Counted from the first letter of the stretch, positions 15,219-24,858 are shown. The stretch: DNA of 64,000 nt from Gaiellasilicea sp963791905 (GCA_963791905.1 CAWBTX010000003.1:127411-191410), one strand, 5' to 3'. Notes: generated by a model from the letters alone, not told the origin. A program made the numbers and translations.

Positions 15219-18200
15219 GTGAGCACGTGTTCGAACTGTGGCGCCGAAAATCCAGCGACGCAGAAGTTCTGCGGTGAATGCGGGACGGCGCTCGGCGCCA
15301 TCTGTTCCTCATGCGGAGCAACGAATTCGCCAGAGCAGAAGTTCTGCGGCGAATGTGGTTCCGCGCTTGCCGCCGATGTTACGGCGGCGATGCGCGCGAC
15401 CGTAGGTACAGCAACGAGCGCTCCCGTCGCCGAGCGCCGGCTGGTCTCGGTCTTGTTTGCAGACCTCGTCGGCTTCACCACGCTCTCCGAAACGCGCGAC
15501 GCAGAGGAGGTGCGCGAGCTCCTCACGCGCTACTTCGAGTCCTGCAAGCGACTGATTGAGCTCTACGGCGGGACGGTGGAGAAGTTCATCGGCGACGCCG
15601 TGATGGCGGTCTGGGGAACACCAGTCGCACAGGAAGACGACGCGGAGCGGGCCGTCCGTGCCGCCCTCGACCTCGTCGCAGCGGTGTCCGCACTCGGCGA
15701 CGAGGTGGGAGCACCAGAGCTACGAGCGCGAGGCGGCGTGCTGACCGGCGAGGCTGCGGTCACGCTCGGCGCGGAGGGCCAGGGGATGGTCGCCGGGGAC
15801 CTCGTCAACACCACCTCGCGCATCCAGGCCTCCGCCGAGCCGGGCTCAGTGCTGGTCGGCGAATCCACAAAACGCGCAACCGAGGCGGCGATCGCGTACG
15901 ACAACGCAGGTACCCATGAGCTCAAGGGAAAGTTGGAGCCGGTTCCGCTCTTCCATGCCCTCAGGGTGACTGCGGGCCGCGGCGGGGCGCTCAAAGCCGA
16001 GGGTCTCGAGCCGCCTTTCGTCGGCAGAAACCGGGAGCTTCGCCTGATCAAAGAGCTCTTCCACGCGTCCGCGGAGGAGAAGGCCCACCTCGTCTCGGTC
16101 GTGGGCATTGCCGGAATCGGGAAGTCACGGCTCTCCTGGGAGTTCGAGAAGTACGTCGATGGGCTCATCGACGACGTCTGGTGGCACCGCGGGCGCTGCC
16201 TCGCCTACGGCGATGGAGTCGCGTACTGGGCGCTCGCCGAGATGGTCAGGATGCGCTGCGGGATCATCGAGGAGGAGGAACCGTCCTCGGCGCGCGAGAA
16301 GCTGCGGACGGCTCTCGGCGAGCACATCTCCGACCCGGAGGAGCGGCAGTGGGTCGAGCCGCGCCTCGCCCACCTGCTCGCACTCGAGGAGGGCGCCACC
16401 GGCGACCAGGAGAACCTCTTCTCTGCCTGGCGGATCCTCTTCGAGCGGCTCGCGCAGCAGTCGCCGACCGTCCTCGTATTCGAGGACATGCAATGGGCGG
16501 ACGCGGGCTTGCTCGACTTCCTCGAGTACCTGCTCGAGTGGTCGCACAGCCTCCCACTCTTCGTCCTCGTCCTCGCCCGACCCGAGTTCGCCGACAAGCG
16601 GCCTTCCTGGGGCTCCGGCAGGCGCGGCTTCACGTCCCTCTACCTCGAGCCGCTCTCGCCTGAGGCGATGAGCAACCTGCTCGCGGGGCTGGTTCCCGGC
16701 CTGCCGGAGGAGCTGGGTGCGAGCATCCTCGCGCGCGCCGAGGGTATTCCGCTCTACGCCGTCGAGACGGTGCGCATGCTGCTCGACCGGGGCATGCTCG
16801 CGCGGGACGGCGAGGTCTACCGGCCGATCGGCCCGATCGAGGCGCTCGAGGTGCCGGAGACCCTCCACGCGTTGATCGCGGCGCGACTCGACAGCCTCAC
16901 ATCTGAGGAGCGACGTTTGCTCCAGGACGCGTCAGTGCTTGGCAAGGTGTTCACGAAGCACGGGCTGATAGCGCTGACGGGACTGTCCGAGGCCGAGCTC
17001 GAGCCGCTGCTCGGCGCGCTCGTGCGCAAAGAGATGCTCTCGATCCAGGCCGATCCGCGCTCGCCCGAGCGTGGCCAGTACTCGTTCCTCCAGGATCTCG
17101 TCAAGCGCGTCGCCTACGAGACGATCTCGAAGAGGCAGCGCAAAGCGAAGCACCTTGCCGCGGCGGATTTTCTCGTGTCGCTGTCGAGCGCCGAGGAGGA
17201 CGAGGCGGTCGAGGTCGTCGCGTCGCACTACCTCGACGCATACGCGGTCGCCCCTGAGGATCCGGACGCCGAGACGATCCGTTCCAGAGCGCGCGAGATG
17301 CTCGTCCGAGCGGCGGGGCGGGCCGCGTCGCTGGCGGCGAACGCGGAGGCGCAGCGCGCATTCGAGCGGGCGATCGAGCTCACGGACGAGGCTCTCGTGC
17401 AGGCCGAGCTGCACGAGCGAGCCGGGGCGGCGGCAGCTATCGGCGCCCGCGCGGACGACGCCAGCGTGCACTTCGAGCAGTCGATCGCGCTCTTCGGCGC
17501 GGAGGGCGCCGCCCACGCGGCCGCGAGGGTTTCCGCCCGACTCGCCGAGATCCACTGGGATCGAGGTCGGCTCGAGGACGGGCTCGAAAGCATGGAGCGC
17601 TCCTTGACCGTGCTCTTGGAGGACGAGCCCGACGAGAACGTTGCCTCGCTCGCCGCTCAGGTCGGAAGGTTCAGGTTCTTCGCGGGCGACTCGGCTCTCG
17701 CTCTCCGGCGGATCGAGACGGCGCTCGAGCTCGCGGAGGCACTTTCGCTGCCCGAGGTTCTCTCCATGGCGCTGAACACGAAGGCGATGCTCTTCCTCTC
17801 CCTGGGACGCCGAAACGAGGGCGAGGTGCTGCAGCGCCATGCCCTCCAAGTCGCGCTCGAGCATGACAAGCCGTCTGCTGCGCTCAGAGCCTTCTACAAC
17901 CTCGCCGATTCCGGGCTTGCTCAGGGCGACCGCTACGAGGATGCTGCGGAGACTGTGCGGCAGGGACTCGCGCACGCCCGCAAGGTCGGCAACCGCTACT
18001 GGGAGTGGCAGTTCCTCGGCTTCAGCTACCCGTTCTACGCCCTCGGCGCCTGGGACGAGGTCCTCGAGATGCGGGACGAGCTACCGCTCGAGGACTGGAC
18101 CCGGGCCCGGCTCGCATACGGCACCCTTCTCTGCTCGGCTGTTCCCGTCTACGTCCACCGGGGCCGGCTTCGCGAAGCGAAGCTCGTGGTGGAACAGCTG

Positions 18201-18782
18201 GCTGCCCTCGAACGCTCCGCCGACGTCCAGGAGCGTTGTTACCACGGCTTCGCCAAAGCGCAGATTCTGCTTGTAGAAGGCGATTGCGTGGAGGCGCTGC
18301 TAGTCGCCGAGTCCGTGTTCGCGGAACGCCGTTCGATGGGCGTCGCGCTCGACGCCGTCAAGGAGGCATTCCCGCTCGCCCTTCAGGCGGCGCTCGAGCT
18401 GGACCGGCTCGACAAGGTCAACGAGTTGCTCGCGAACGTCGAGCGGCTCCCGCCGGGAGTGCGCCCGCAGTTCCTGAACGCGCATGTGGCCCGCTTCCGC
18501 GCGCAACTCGCTGCACGGAGCGGGAAGGCCACGGAGGCCGAGCGCCTGTTCAAGGGGGCGGCTGGTCTCTTCCAGGAGCTTGCCGTTCCGTTTCACCTGG
18601 CCGCCACGCGGCTCGAACATGCCGACTGGCTCGCCGCGCAGATGCGCGCCGAGGAGGCGCAGCCGCTGCTGGCTGAAGCCCGCGAGATCTTTGAGCGGCT
18701 CGAGGCGAAACCGTGGCTCGAACGGGTCGGGCAACCATCTCCCGTCCGGCGCGATATCGAGGCGATGACTGCCGGCTCCTGA
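15219..18782 (+). CDS. Zinc-ribbon / class III nucleotidyl cyclase / AAA / TPR signalling protein
   Basis: 1187 residues from a GTG at 15219. Residues 1-50 hold two tandem zinc ribbons (CSNCG...FCGECG and CSSCG...FCGECG). Residues about 70-255 form a class III cyclase with both metal-binding Asp (FADLVGFT, IGDAVMAV) and the NTTSR substrate motif, so catalysis is plausible. A STAND-like AAA module follows from about 268 (VGRNREL, Walker A GIAGIGKS, Walker B LVFEDMQWAD), then TPR-like helical repeats to the end. It is the only gene between the tRNA and the next tRNA fragment. It may be a sensor making cAMP or cGMP; ligand and target are unknown. Confidence 0.85.
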   Translation: MSTCSNCGAENPATQKFCGECGTALGAICSSCGATNSPEQKFCGECGSALAADVTAAMRATVGTATSAPVAERRLVSVLFADLVGFTTLSETRDAEEVRELLTRYFESCKRLIELYGGTVEKFIGDAVMAVWGTPVAQEDDAERAVRAALDLVAAVSALGDEVGAPELRARGGVLTGEAAVTLGAEGQGMVAGDLVNTTSRIQASAEPGSVLVGESTKRATEAAIAYDNAGTHELKGKLEPVPLFHALRVTAGRGGALKAEGLEPPFVGRNRELRLIKELFHASAEEKAHLVSVVGIAGIGKSRLSWEFEKYVDGLIDDVWWHRGRCLAYGDGVAYWALAEMVRMRCGIIEEEEPSSAREKLRTALGEHISDPEERQWVEPRLAHLLALEEGATGDQENLFSAWRILFERLAQQSPTVLVFEDMQWADAGLLDFLEYLLEWSHSLPLFVLVLARPEFADKRPSWGSGRRGFTSLYLEPLSPEAMSNLLAGLVPGLPEELGASILARAEGIPLYAVETVRMLLDRGMLARDGEVYRPIGPIEALEVPETLHALIAARLDSLTSEERRLLQDASVLGKVFTKHGLIALTGLSEAELEPLLGALVRKEMLSIQADPRSPERGQYSFLQDLVKRVAYETISKRQRKAKHLAAADFLVSLSSAEEDEAVEVVASHYLDAYAVAPEDPDAETIRSRAREMLVRAAGRAASLAANAEAQRAFERAIELTDEALVQAELHERAGAAAAIGARADDASVHFEQSIALFGAEGAAHAAARVSARLAEIHWDRGRLEDGLESMERSLTVLLEDEPDENVASLAAQVGRFRFFAGDSALALRRIETALELAEALSLPEVLSMALNTKAMLFLSLGRRNEGEVLQRHALQVALEHDKPSAALRAFYNLADSGLAQGDRYEDAAETVRQGLAHARKVGNRYWEWQFLGFSYPFYALGAWDEVLEMRDELPLEDWTRARLAYGTLLCSAVPVYVHRGRLREAKLVVEQLAALERSADVQERCYHGFAKAQILLVEGDCVEALLVAESVFAERRSMGVALDAVKEAFPLALQAALELDRLDKVNELLANVERLPPGVRPQFLNAHVARFRAQLAARSGKATEAERLFKGAAGLFQELAVPFHLAATRLEHADWLAAQMRAEEAQPLLAEAREIFERLEAKPWLERVGQPSPVRRDIEAMTAGS

Positions 18783-19371
18783 CCCTCCGACAAGGTAATC
18801 GCGCGATCTACGGTCGGAGGTTAGAGCCAATGTCGCCTCGCTGCGGATCCCGGGGCGCGACACGCCTTGAAGCGACGTGCTGTGCATGACCGAGGGCGGG
18901 CCGAAACTTCGCCCTCGTCGGGCAGCAGACGGGCAGCAAACGTCTGAAATCGGCTTCGCTCAACCATGCGGAATCGAATCGTGAGAAGGCCGAAACCTGC
19001 ACGAATAGAGCGGTAGCGCGTCAATCGTCGTCAACCGTGGTGACCCTCGAACCGGCCTGTCACGCCGGAGGTCGCGGGTTCGAGTCCCGTCGCTCCCGTC
19101 TATTGAAGTGCCTGCAAATAGGCTCATTTGTTGTCCGATCAGGCGCTCCAGTGCGCCTCGTGGCCCAATCCCGTGGCCCAAACACTTTGAGCAAAAGCCC
19201 TGCAAATCAGCATTTCGCCGCCAAGGTTTGTGTTCGGTCGCACGAATGAAACGCGTCAAGCGCTTAACGCACCATTGGCGCGACAAGCAAACATCTACGG
19301 CGATCGACGGCGGAACAGCGCGAGTGAGCGCCGGTGGTCCATGACGTCGCCGAGCTGCTCGGGAGGCGAGC
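18783..19371. other. Segment boundary 1 (tRNA-Asp fragment with flank module)
   Basis: No gene. The left half has a repeated GGGCAGCA word (18917-18942) and GGCTTCGCTCAACCATGCGGA, which resembles the left flank of the other boundaries. Then comes the tRNA fragment 19052-19098. To its right, AGTGCCTGCAAATAGGCTCAT starts 9 bp on, GTGGCCCAA occurs twice (about 19160-19181) and CCCTGCAAATCAG closes the module near 19199. An intact version of a word pair shared with 21.7 kb (GGTCGCACGAA) lies at 19233-19245. Confidence 0.7.
19052..19098 (+). repeat. tRNA-Asp 3' fragment, copy 2 (att-like site)
   Basis: 47 nt identical to 14810-14856, from the anticodon stem to the discriminator base, in the same orientation. 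It has no 5' half, so it is not a tRNA gene. Such fragments are left when an element integrates into the 3' end of a tRNA gene. Confidence 0.9.
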
Positions 19372-20034
19372 TCAGGTATCTGCGCCTGAGCGGAGGAGCT
19401 GTGCGCAGAAGGCGTCGCCCAGCCATAGTTCGTACCGCTCTGCCGTCCACCCCCGCTCGCGGACGAGGAGGCGCCACACGCTCGGGTGGTTGAGCGTCCA
19501 CAGGATGTCCGTCGCCGTGCCGACATCGAGAACGCTCGTGAGCGCCTTGCTCTCGACCAGCTGTTCGACGATCGAACGCTGAACGTCGAGGAGCTTCGCC
19601 TGGATCTCGCGCCAGAGGACGGCGATCTCGGCGTCTGCCGCGGCGGCGTTCCGGATGACCTCCAGGAGATCGCCCGATCGCGTCTTCACCTCCCGTGCTT
19701 GCGTCGCGAGGATGCGGAGCTTGCACCCGGGATCGGGCTCCTCGACCAGGCCGCGATACCACGCCCGTTCGAAGACCGGGACCGTCTCCTCGTCCTCGCC
19801 CAGTCTCGCGTTCCAGAGCGCGGTGAGGAGGTTCGCCTTCGTCTCGAATGCGACGTACACGGTCTTGAGCGCAACACCCGCCTCCGCCGCAATCGACGGC
19901 ATCGAGGTTGCCGCGTATCCGTCCCGCTCGAACAGGGTCTGGGCGGCCTCGAGGATTGCCCTCCGGGTGGCCGCAGCCTGCTCCCTCCGTCGTGGAGAGT
20001 CGTAGGGGCGCGTCCGTTTGACAGTCTTGGCCAC
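19372..20034 (-). CDS. TetR-family transcriptional regulator
   Basis: 220 residues. The N-terminal helix-turn-helix is canonical: RRAILEAAQTLFERDGYAATSMPSIAAEAGVALKTVYVAFETKANLL at about residues 25-70. The ligand-binding part is unassigned. It is divergent from a monooxygenase-like gene, with a 79-bp AT-rich gap that holds a perfect palindrome (20051-20063), so it probably represses both directions. The C-terminus ends near the tRNA-fragment boundary. Confidence 0.9.
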   Translation of the reverse strand: MAKTVKRTRPYDSPRRREQAAATRRAILEAAQTLFERDGYAATSMPSIAAEAGVALKTVYVAFETKANLLTALWNARLGEDEETVPVFERAWYRGLVEEPDPGCKLRILATQAREVKTRSGDLLEVIRNAAAADAEIAVLWREIQAKLLDVQRSIVEQLVESKALTSVLDVGTATDILWTLNHPSVWRLLVRERGWTAERYELWLGDAFCAQLLRSGADT

Positions 20035-20050
20035 TTGTGTATACTAGCGT

Positions 20051-20063
20051 AGTAATCATTACT
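20051..20063. promoter_or_regulatory. Palindrome AGTAATCATTACT, probable TetR operator
   Basis: Perfect 6+1+6 dyad in the intergenic space between the TetR gene (start 20034) and the small gene at 20114. It stands out as AT-rich in a GC-rich window. Position and symmetry fit a TetR dimer site; binding is inferred. Confidence 0.6.
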
Positions 20064-20113
20064 CGTATCAAGTATTGATTATCCTGACTGAGCATCTACC
20101 GAAGGAGGCTGTC

Positions 20114-20410
20114 ATGGCGACCCTGCATGTCGAACTCGATGTCCGCGACTACGACCTCTGGAGGGAAGCGTTCGGACGAGATGCCGGTGGACGACAACGC
20201 TCGGGCGTGCGCCGGTACCGCATCTTCCGTCCCGTCGACGACGAAAAGCACGTGATGCTCGACCTGGACTTCGATAGCACGCAAGAAGCGGACGGGTTCC
20301 TCACCATCCTGAAGAACGACGTATGGTCGTCACGGGACAAAGCGCCCGCGAAGATCGGGACGCCGCAAGCGCGGATTCTCGAGCTGGTCGAGAGCTTCGA
20401 ATACTCGTAG
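20114..20410 (+). CDS. Small dimeric alpha-beta-barrel-like protein (ABM/cyclase-like)
   Basis: 98 residues starting at the ATG at 20114, set by a strong GAAGGAGG 6 bp upstream. The sequence (ATLHVELDVRDYDLWREAF, RRYRIFRPVDDEKHVMLDLDF) looks like actinobacterial proteins of the antibiotic-biosynthesis-monooxygenase fold, often adjacent to TetR regulators. The catalytic role is not clear from sequence. It reads divergently from TetR and is followed 7 bp later by the methyltransferase, so the two are likely one TetR-controlled operon. Confidence 0.7.
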   Translation: MATLHVELDVRDYDLWREAFGRDAGGRQRSGVRRYRIFRPVDDEKHVMLDLDFDSTQEADGFLTILKNDVWSSRDKAPAKIGTPQARILELVESFEYS

Positions 20411-20417
20411 GGGACGA

Positions 20418-21337
20418 ATGCGGCCCCCCGGCCTGGTGAGTTCGTTGGCAAACCAGACACCGCGACGGACCTGGGGCAGCGCGCGAAACGCGGCGACGGG
20501 CGATGCGTACAGGGAACGCAGCTTCGAGCTGTGGCAGGAGATGGCAGAGCGGTGGGAGCGCGGTCGCGCGGTCCTCTGGGAGACGACGCGGCCGGTCTCG
20601 GAATGGCTCGTCGCGCGGCTCTCGCCGCAGCCGGGCCAGACGATCCTCGAACTCGCCGCCGGCGCCGGCGAGACCGGGTATCTGGCCGCGAGTCGCCTCG
20701 GGCGTCAGGGTCGGCTGATCTCGAGCGATTTCGCGCCCCGGATGGTCGAAGCGGCGAAGAGGGTTGCCGGCGAGCTCGGGATCAGGAACGCGGAGTTCCG
20801 GGTCCTGGACGCAGAGCACCTGGACATGGAGGACGCGAGCGTCGACGGCGTGATCTGCCGCTTCGGCTACATGCTGATGGGCGATCCGGGCAGAGCGTTG
20901 CGCGAGACGCGGCGGGTGATCCGAGATGGCGGCCGGCTGGTGTTCTCGGTCTTTGGCGAGCCCGTGCGAAACCCCTGGATGACAGTGGCGAGAGGTGTGA
21001 TGACAGAACGCGGTTACCTGCCGGCCCCGGATCGGAGCGAGCCGGGGCTCTTCAGCCTGCAGGATCCCGACCGGATAGAGGCCTTGTGAAGGGCGCCGGA
21101 TTCGCGCGCAGCGAGGTCGAGGAGATGGAGATCAGCTTTCGCTTCGACAACGGCGATTCGTTGTGGACCTACGTCAGCGAGCTACAGGGCCCGATCGCGC
21201 TCGCGATCGCCCAGCTCAATCACGAGGAGCGACAGGTCGTCCGACAGGCAATCAAGGACGGTTACGCGCGGTTCCATGAGAACGGCGGCTACCGACTCCC
21301 CGGGCTCGTCCTCAATGTCGTAGCGTCGCGGCGGTGA
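20418..21337 (+). CDS. Class I SAM-dependent methyltransferase, frameshifted
   Basis: About 305 residues if repaired. SAM-binding motif I is ILELAAGAGETGY near residue 75; LISSDFAPRMVEAAKRVA and DGVICRFGYMLMGDPGRALRETRRVIRDGGRLV are later UbiE-type motifs. At 21083-21087 one base is missing: the written frame stops at a TGA (21087-21089), but adding one base continues into VKGAGFARSEVEEMEISFRF and ends at 21337, which matches the family's C-terminal part. Either a sequence error or a recent inactivation. It follows the monooxygenase-like gene by 7 bp. Confidence 0.8.
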
Positions 21338-21399
21338 GCAACCACGGTGGAGGTCGGGCTCCCAGCGTCGTGAAGGCACACTCACCGGGACGAGACGGT

Positions 21400-21600
21400 A
21401 CGACCGCCACGCACGCAGGTACGTGAGGACAGCGTGGACGCGGTTGTTCTCGGTCGGAGTTGCCGGCAGTGAGAGCTTGGCGAAGATGTGGCGGCCGTGC
21501 GTCTCGACGGTCGGGGGGACGAAGAGACGCTTTCCGATCCCCTTGTCCGTCAGCCCTTCGGCCATTAACGCGAGGACTTCGCGCTCGCGGGGCATGCCTG
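21400..21600 (-). pseudogene. C-terminal fragment of a LuxR/NarL-type response regulator
   Basis: The minus strand from about 21595 reads REREVLALMAEGLTDKGIGKRLF, PPTVETHGRHIFAKLSLPATP and RVHAVLTYLRA, the DNA-binding domain of NarL-type regulators. No receiver domain lies upstream: it is cut off at the boundary-like module beginning near 21615. The frame then runs past the normal end. It is a remnant created when the adjacent boundary formed. A full-length relative is at 25924. Confidence 0.8.
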
Positions 21601-21614
21601 CGCAGGCGCAGACG

Positions 21615-21822
21615 AGGTCGCCCGTGGTCCAAACGTGGCCCGTTGGCGGTTTGGAAAAATACCTGCAAATAAGCACCTTCCACGCCATGCTTGTGCACGG
21701 TCGCACGAACAGAACCGGTTCACGATCTCTCTAGGTCACGAGGCGCGGCCAACGCAAGCCCGCGATCACGTGGCCGTGGAAAGAAATGTGGCGTCGGTCC
21801 TGGGTTCGAGTCCGCCGCGAAT
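21615..21822. repeat. Degenerate segment boundary inside segment 2
   Basis: Contains GTGGTCCAAAC and GTGGCCCGTT near 21624-21645, ATACCTGCAAATAAGCA near 21659, and the CACGGTCGCACGAAC word that also follows the 19.05-kb fragment. Near 21796-21822 is GGTCCTGGGTTCGAGTCCG, sharing GGGTTCGAGTCC with the tRNA T-arm. The order fits the modules at the clear boundaries, with heavy decay. It truncates the LuxR fragment on its left and touches the stop of the cyclase gene on its right. Confidence 0.5.
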
Positions 21823-24623
21823 CAGACAGACTGGCGTGCCGTCCGCTCGAGCTCTTCCAGCGTCGCGGCGGCGGCCGCCTCGCGGGCGGCTGCGAGCTGC
21901 TCGGGCGGCAGCTCCGCCTCGAGCCGATCGAGGGCCGGGCGGGCGGCGAAGGCGTAGGACGGGGGAAGCTGCTCGTGACCCAACGCGAACGTGAGGATCA
22001 CGGCGGCCCGCTCCTGTTCGGCAGGATGTTCGGCGAGGCACGCGCCGATCCCGCTCAGTGCAAGGAGCTCGAGCGAGATGGCCTGCGAGGCGTGCGCACG
22101 CTCGAGTGCCTCGCCGAAGCGCTCGCCCGCCTCGGCGCCGTCTCCCACCGCGAGCGCGGCGAAGCCGATGCGGCAGAGCGTCGCGATCATCCCCCAGCGG
22201 TGGTTGACCTCGGAGAAGGCTTCGTAGCCGGCCCGCCCGAGCCGCAAGGCCTCGGAGTAGTCGCCCAGCCCGAACGCGCTCAGGCTCGCGCGGCTCAGTG
22301 TGTAGCCGGTTCCGCCGGAGTCACCGACGGACGCGAACAGCTCGTTCGCCTCCATGTGCAGTCGCAGCGCGTCGCCGTAGCGATCCTCGGCATCGGCGAG
22401 GAGGCCGAGCTTGCTCGTGGCGTACGCGCGCAGAAGCGGGTTGCCCAGCTTCTCTGAGAGGACGTGCGCAGCCTCGAACGCCTCGCGCGCTGCTTGGAGG
22501 TCGTCCAGGAAGAGTTGGGCGAAGCCGAGATCCATCCGAGCGCCGCTCTCGGTGAGCCCGTCGCCGATCGCTCTCGCGATCTCAGCCCCCTCTTCGGAGA
22601 GCGCGACCGCCTCTGGGTAGGCGTCCCGATACACCGCCATGATCCCCAGCGCGCACAAGCAGCTTGCGAGCTCTCGCTCCATGCTCCGCGCCCGCAGGAC
22701 GGGCAGGCAGCGGGCGGCGAGTTCCTCCGCTGCCGAGTCGTGCCCGAGCCGGGCGCCGATCGCGACGCGGTACATCGCGGCCGCCAGGGCGAGGGCGCTC
22801 GTGCTTCCGGGGTCGTCGGCGTCGAAGCCGGCCGTGCGCGCGAGCCGCTCGAGCGTTTCGGCCCCTTCGAACCAGCTGTGCATCCAGAGGAACGTGTAGA
22901 AGGCTTCGAGCACCGGCAGCGCCACCTGCTCGTCGTCCTCGGCCAGGATCCACTCAGCCGCTGCGCGCAGGTTGTCCAGCTCGCCCCGCAGCTCGTCCCG
23001 CGCGACCGCCAGGTTCGAGCCCATGAGTGCCGCCTCCCGCTCCAGCAGCATCGCCGCGTAGTGATGCGCGTGCCGCTCGCGGGCGTCCGCCTCTTCGCCG
23101 GGTGACCGGCGCAGCTGCTCGGCGGCGTATTGCCGCAGTAGCTCGTGCAGCTCGAAGCGGCCGAAGTCCGGACGGCGCAGGAGCGACTTCGCGACGAGCT
23201 CGGAGAGGAGACGCAGGTCGGCGCCCGTGACCGCGACCGCGGCGCTGCGATCGAAGCTGCCGCGGAACACGGACAACTGCGAGAACGCGCTGCGCTGCTC
23301 GTCGGTGAGCAGGCGCCACGACTGGTCGATGGCCGCTCGCAGGCTGCGGTGTCGTTCCGGCACGTCGCGCATCGACGTGGCGAGGAAGTCGATGCTGCCC
23401 TCGATCTCGTCCGCGATCTCGGCGCAGGAGAGGACGGATACCCACGAGGCCGCGAGCTCGATGCCGAGCGGCATGCCGTCGACGAGCCGGCAGATGCGGA
23501 GCGCCTGCGAGTACCCGGCGTCGTCGAGGGCGAAGCCCGGTACGACCTGCCTGGCCCGCTCGACGAACAGGCGCACCGCCGAGGCGCTCCCGTTCCCGCT
23601 CTCCGCGAGACCGAGGCCCTCGACCTCGAACACCCACTCGCTCTGGACGTTGAGCCGCTCCCGAGAGGTAGTCAGGAGCTCGACGTGCGGGGCGCGCTCG
23701 ATCACCTCGCCCAGAAGCCCGGAGCCCTCGACGAGATGCTCGAAGTTGTCGAGTACGAGGAGGGTGGACCGTTCGCTGAGGTAGTCGAGCAGCTGGTCCT
23801 GCGCCGAGAGGTTGCTGTGCACGCCGTCGAGGGCGAACTGGATCGACTCAGCGAGGGCGGGCGCGAGGAAGTCCGGCGATGCGACGGAGGCGAGCGGGAC
23901 GAAGTGGACGCCATGCGGGTAGCGGTCGACGCGGCGAGCGGCGGCCTCCAGGGCGAGCCTCGTCTTACCCGCCCCGCCCGGTCCGACGAGCGTGAGCAGG
24001 CGACATTCGGGGTCTTCCAGCAGCCGGTCGATCGCTTCGAGCTCCGACGCCCGGCCGACGAACGACGTTCGTGGCAACGGGAGGTTCTTCATTCCCGCCT
24101 CGAGCGTCTTCAGCAGCGGGAACTCGGCCGGCAGGCCGTCGATCTCGAGCTGGTAGATGTGCTCGGGCGCGCTCAGGTCCTTGAGGCGGTGCACGCCCAG
24201 GTCGCGGACATCCGCGTCGACGAGAACACGGGTCGTCTGCGACAGGAGCACCTGCCCGCCATGCCCGACGGCGGCGATACGCGCGCCCTTGTGCACGTCG
24301 AGGCCGACGTACCCCTCATCCGTCAGCCGAGGCTCGCCTGTGTGCACCCCCATGCGCACGCGAATCGGCCCGCCGGCAAGTGCGCGCTGGCAGTCCGCCG
24401 CAGCGGCGACCGCGTTCGACGCGCGGGCGAATGCGACAAAAAACGCATCACCCTGCGTGTCGACCTCGACGCCCTCGTGCTCGGCAAACGTCGCGCGGAG
24501 CCGCCGCCGATGCTCGTGCAGCGCCTCCCCGTAGTCGTCGCCGAGCTTATGCAGCAGCCGCGTCGAGCCCTCCACGTCCGTGAACAGCAAAGTCACGACA
24601 CCTGTCGGGGGACCGCTCACCAT
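21822..24623 (-). CDS. Class III cyclase / NB-ARC-type ATPase / TPR regulator
   Basis: 933 residues. The N-terminal class III cyclase homology domain (about 8-165) has both metal Asp positions (FTDVEGST, TQGDAFFVAF) and the GLDVHKGARIAAVGHGGQ motif, in which the usual Asn is His, so activity is uncertain. An NB-ARC-like module follows at about 190-480 (FVGRASELEAI, Walker A GPGGAGKTR, Walker B LLVLDNFEHL, GMPLGIELAASW), then TPR-type repeats to the end. It is similar in plan, but not identical, to the protein at 15219. It stands alone between the degenerate boundary at 21.7 kb and the tRNA fragment at 24.86 kb. Confidence 0.85.
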   Translation of the reverse strand: MVSGPPTGVVTLLFTDVEGSTRLLHKLGDDYGEALHEHRRRLRATFAEHEGVEVDTQGDAFFVAFARASNAVAAAADCQRALAGGPIRVRMGVHTGEPRLTDEGYVGLDVHKGARIAAVGHGGQVLLSQTTRVLVDADVRDLGVHRLKDLSAPEHIYQLEIDGLPAEFPLLKTLEAGMKNLPLPRTSFVGRASELEAIDRLLEDPECRLLTLVGPGGAGKTRLALEAAARRVDRYPHGVHFVPLASVASPDFLAPALAESIQFALDGVHSNLSAQDQLLDYLSERSTLLVLDNFEHLVEGSGLLGEVIERAPHVELLTTSRERLNVQSEWVFEVEGLGLAESGNGSASAVRLFVERARQVVPGFALDDAGYSQALRICRLVDGMPLGIELAASWVSVLSCAEIADEIEGSIDFLATSMRDVPERHRSLRAAIDQSWRLLTDEQRSAFSQLSVFRGSFDRSAAVAVTGADLRLLSELVAKSLLRRPDFGRFELHELLRQYAAEQLRRSPGEEADARERHAHHYAAMLLEREAALMGSNLAVARDELRGELDNLRAAAEWILAEDDEQVALPVLEAFYTFLWMHSWFEGAETLERLARTAGFDADDPGSTSALALAAAMYRVAIGARLGHDSAAEELAARCLPVLRARSMERELASCLCALGIMAVYRDAYPEAVALSEEGAEIARAIGDGLTESGARMDLGFAQLFLDDLQAAREAFEAAHVLSEKLGNPLLRAYATSKLGLLADAEDRYGDALRLHMEANELFASVGDSGGTGYTLSRASLSAFGLGDYSEALRLGRAGYEAFSEVNHRWGMIATLCRIGFAALAVGDGAEAGERFGEALERAHASQAISLELLALSGIGACLAEHPAEQERAAVILTFALGHEQLPPSYAFAARPALDRLEAELPPEQLAAAREAAAAATLEELERTARQSV

Positions 24624-24858
24624 CGCACACGATCATGCGCCGACGTCCGTTCGCTGTCCAGCGGACATACGGCGGCGGCGTCAGTGCCCACACCACGATC
24701 TGCTGCCTTGATGGACAACCTCTCGTGGCCCGCTCGTGGCCCAAACGCCGTTGCGAGGATTGGCTCAACCATGCGGAGCGAAGGCCCCCCGTGGCGGAAA
24801 GTGCCTGCAAATGAGGCCGCTCCACGACGTTAGTCGCTGGGCGTCGCCGTGCCCGACT

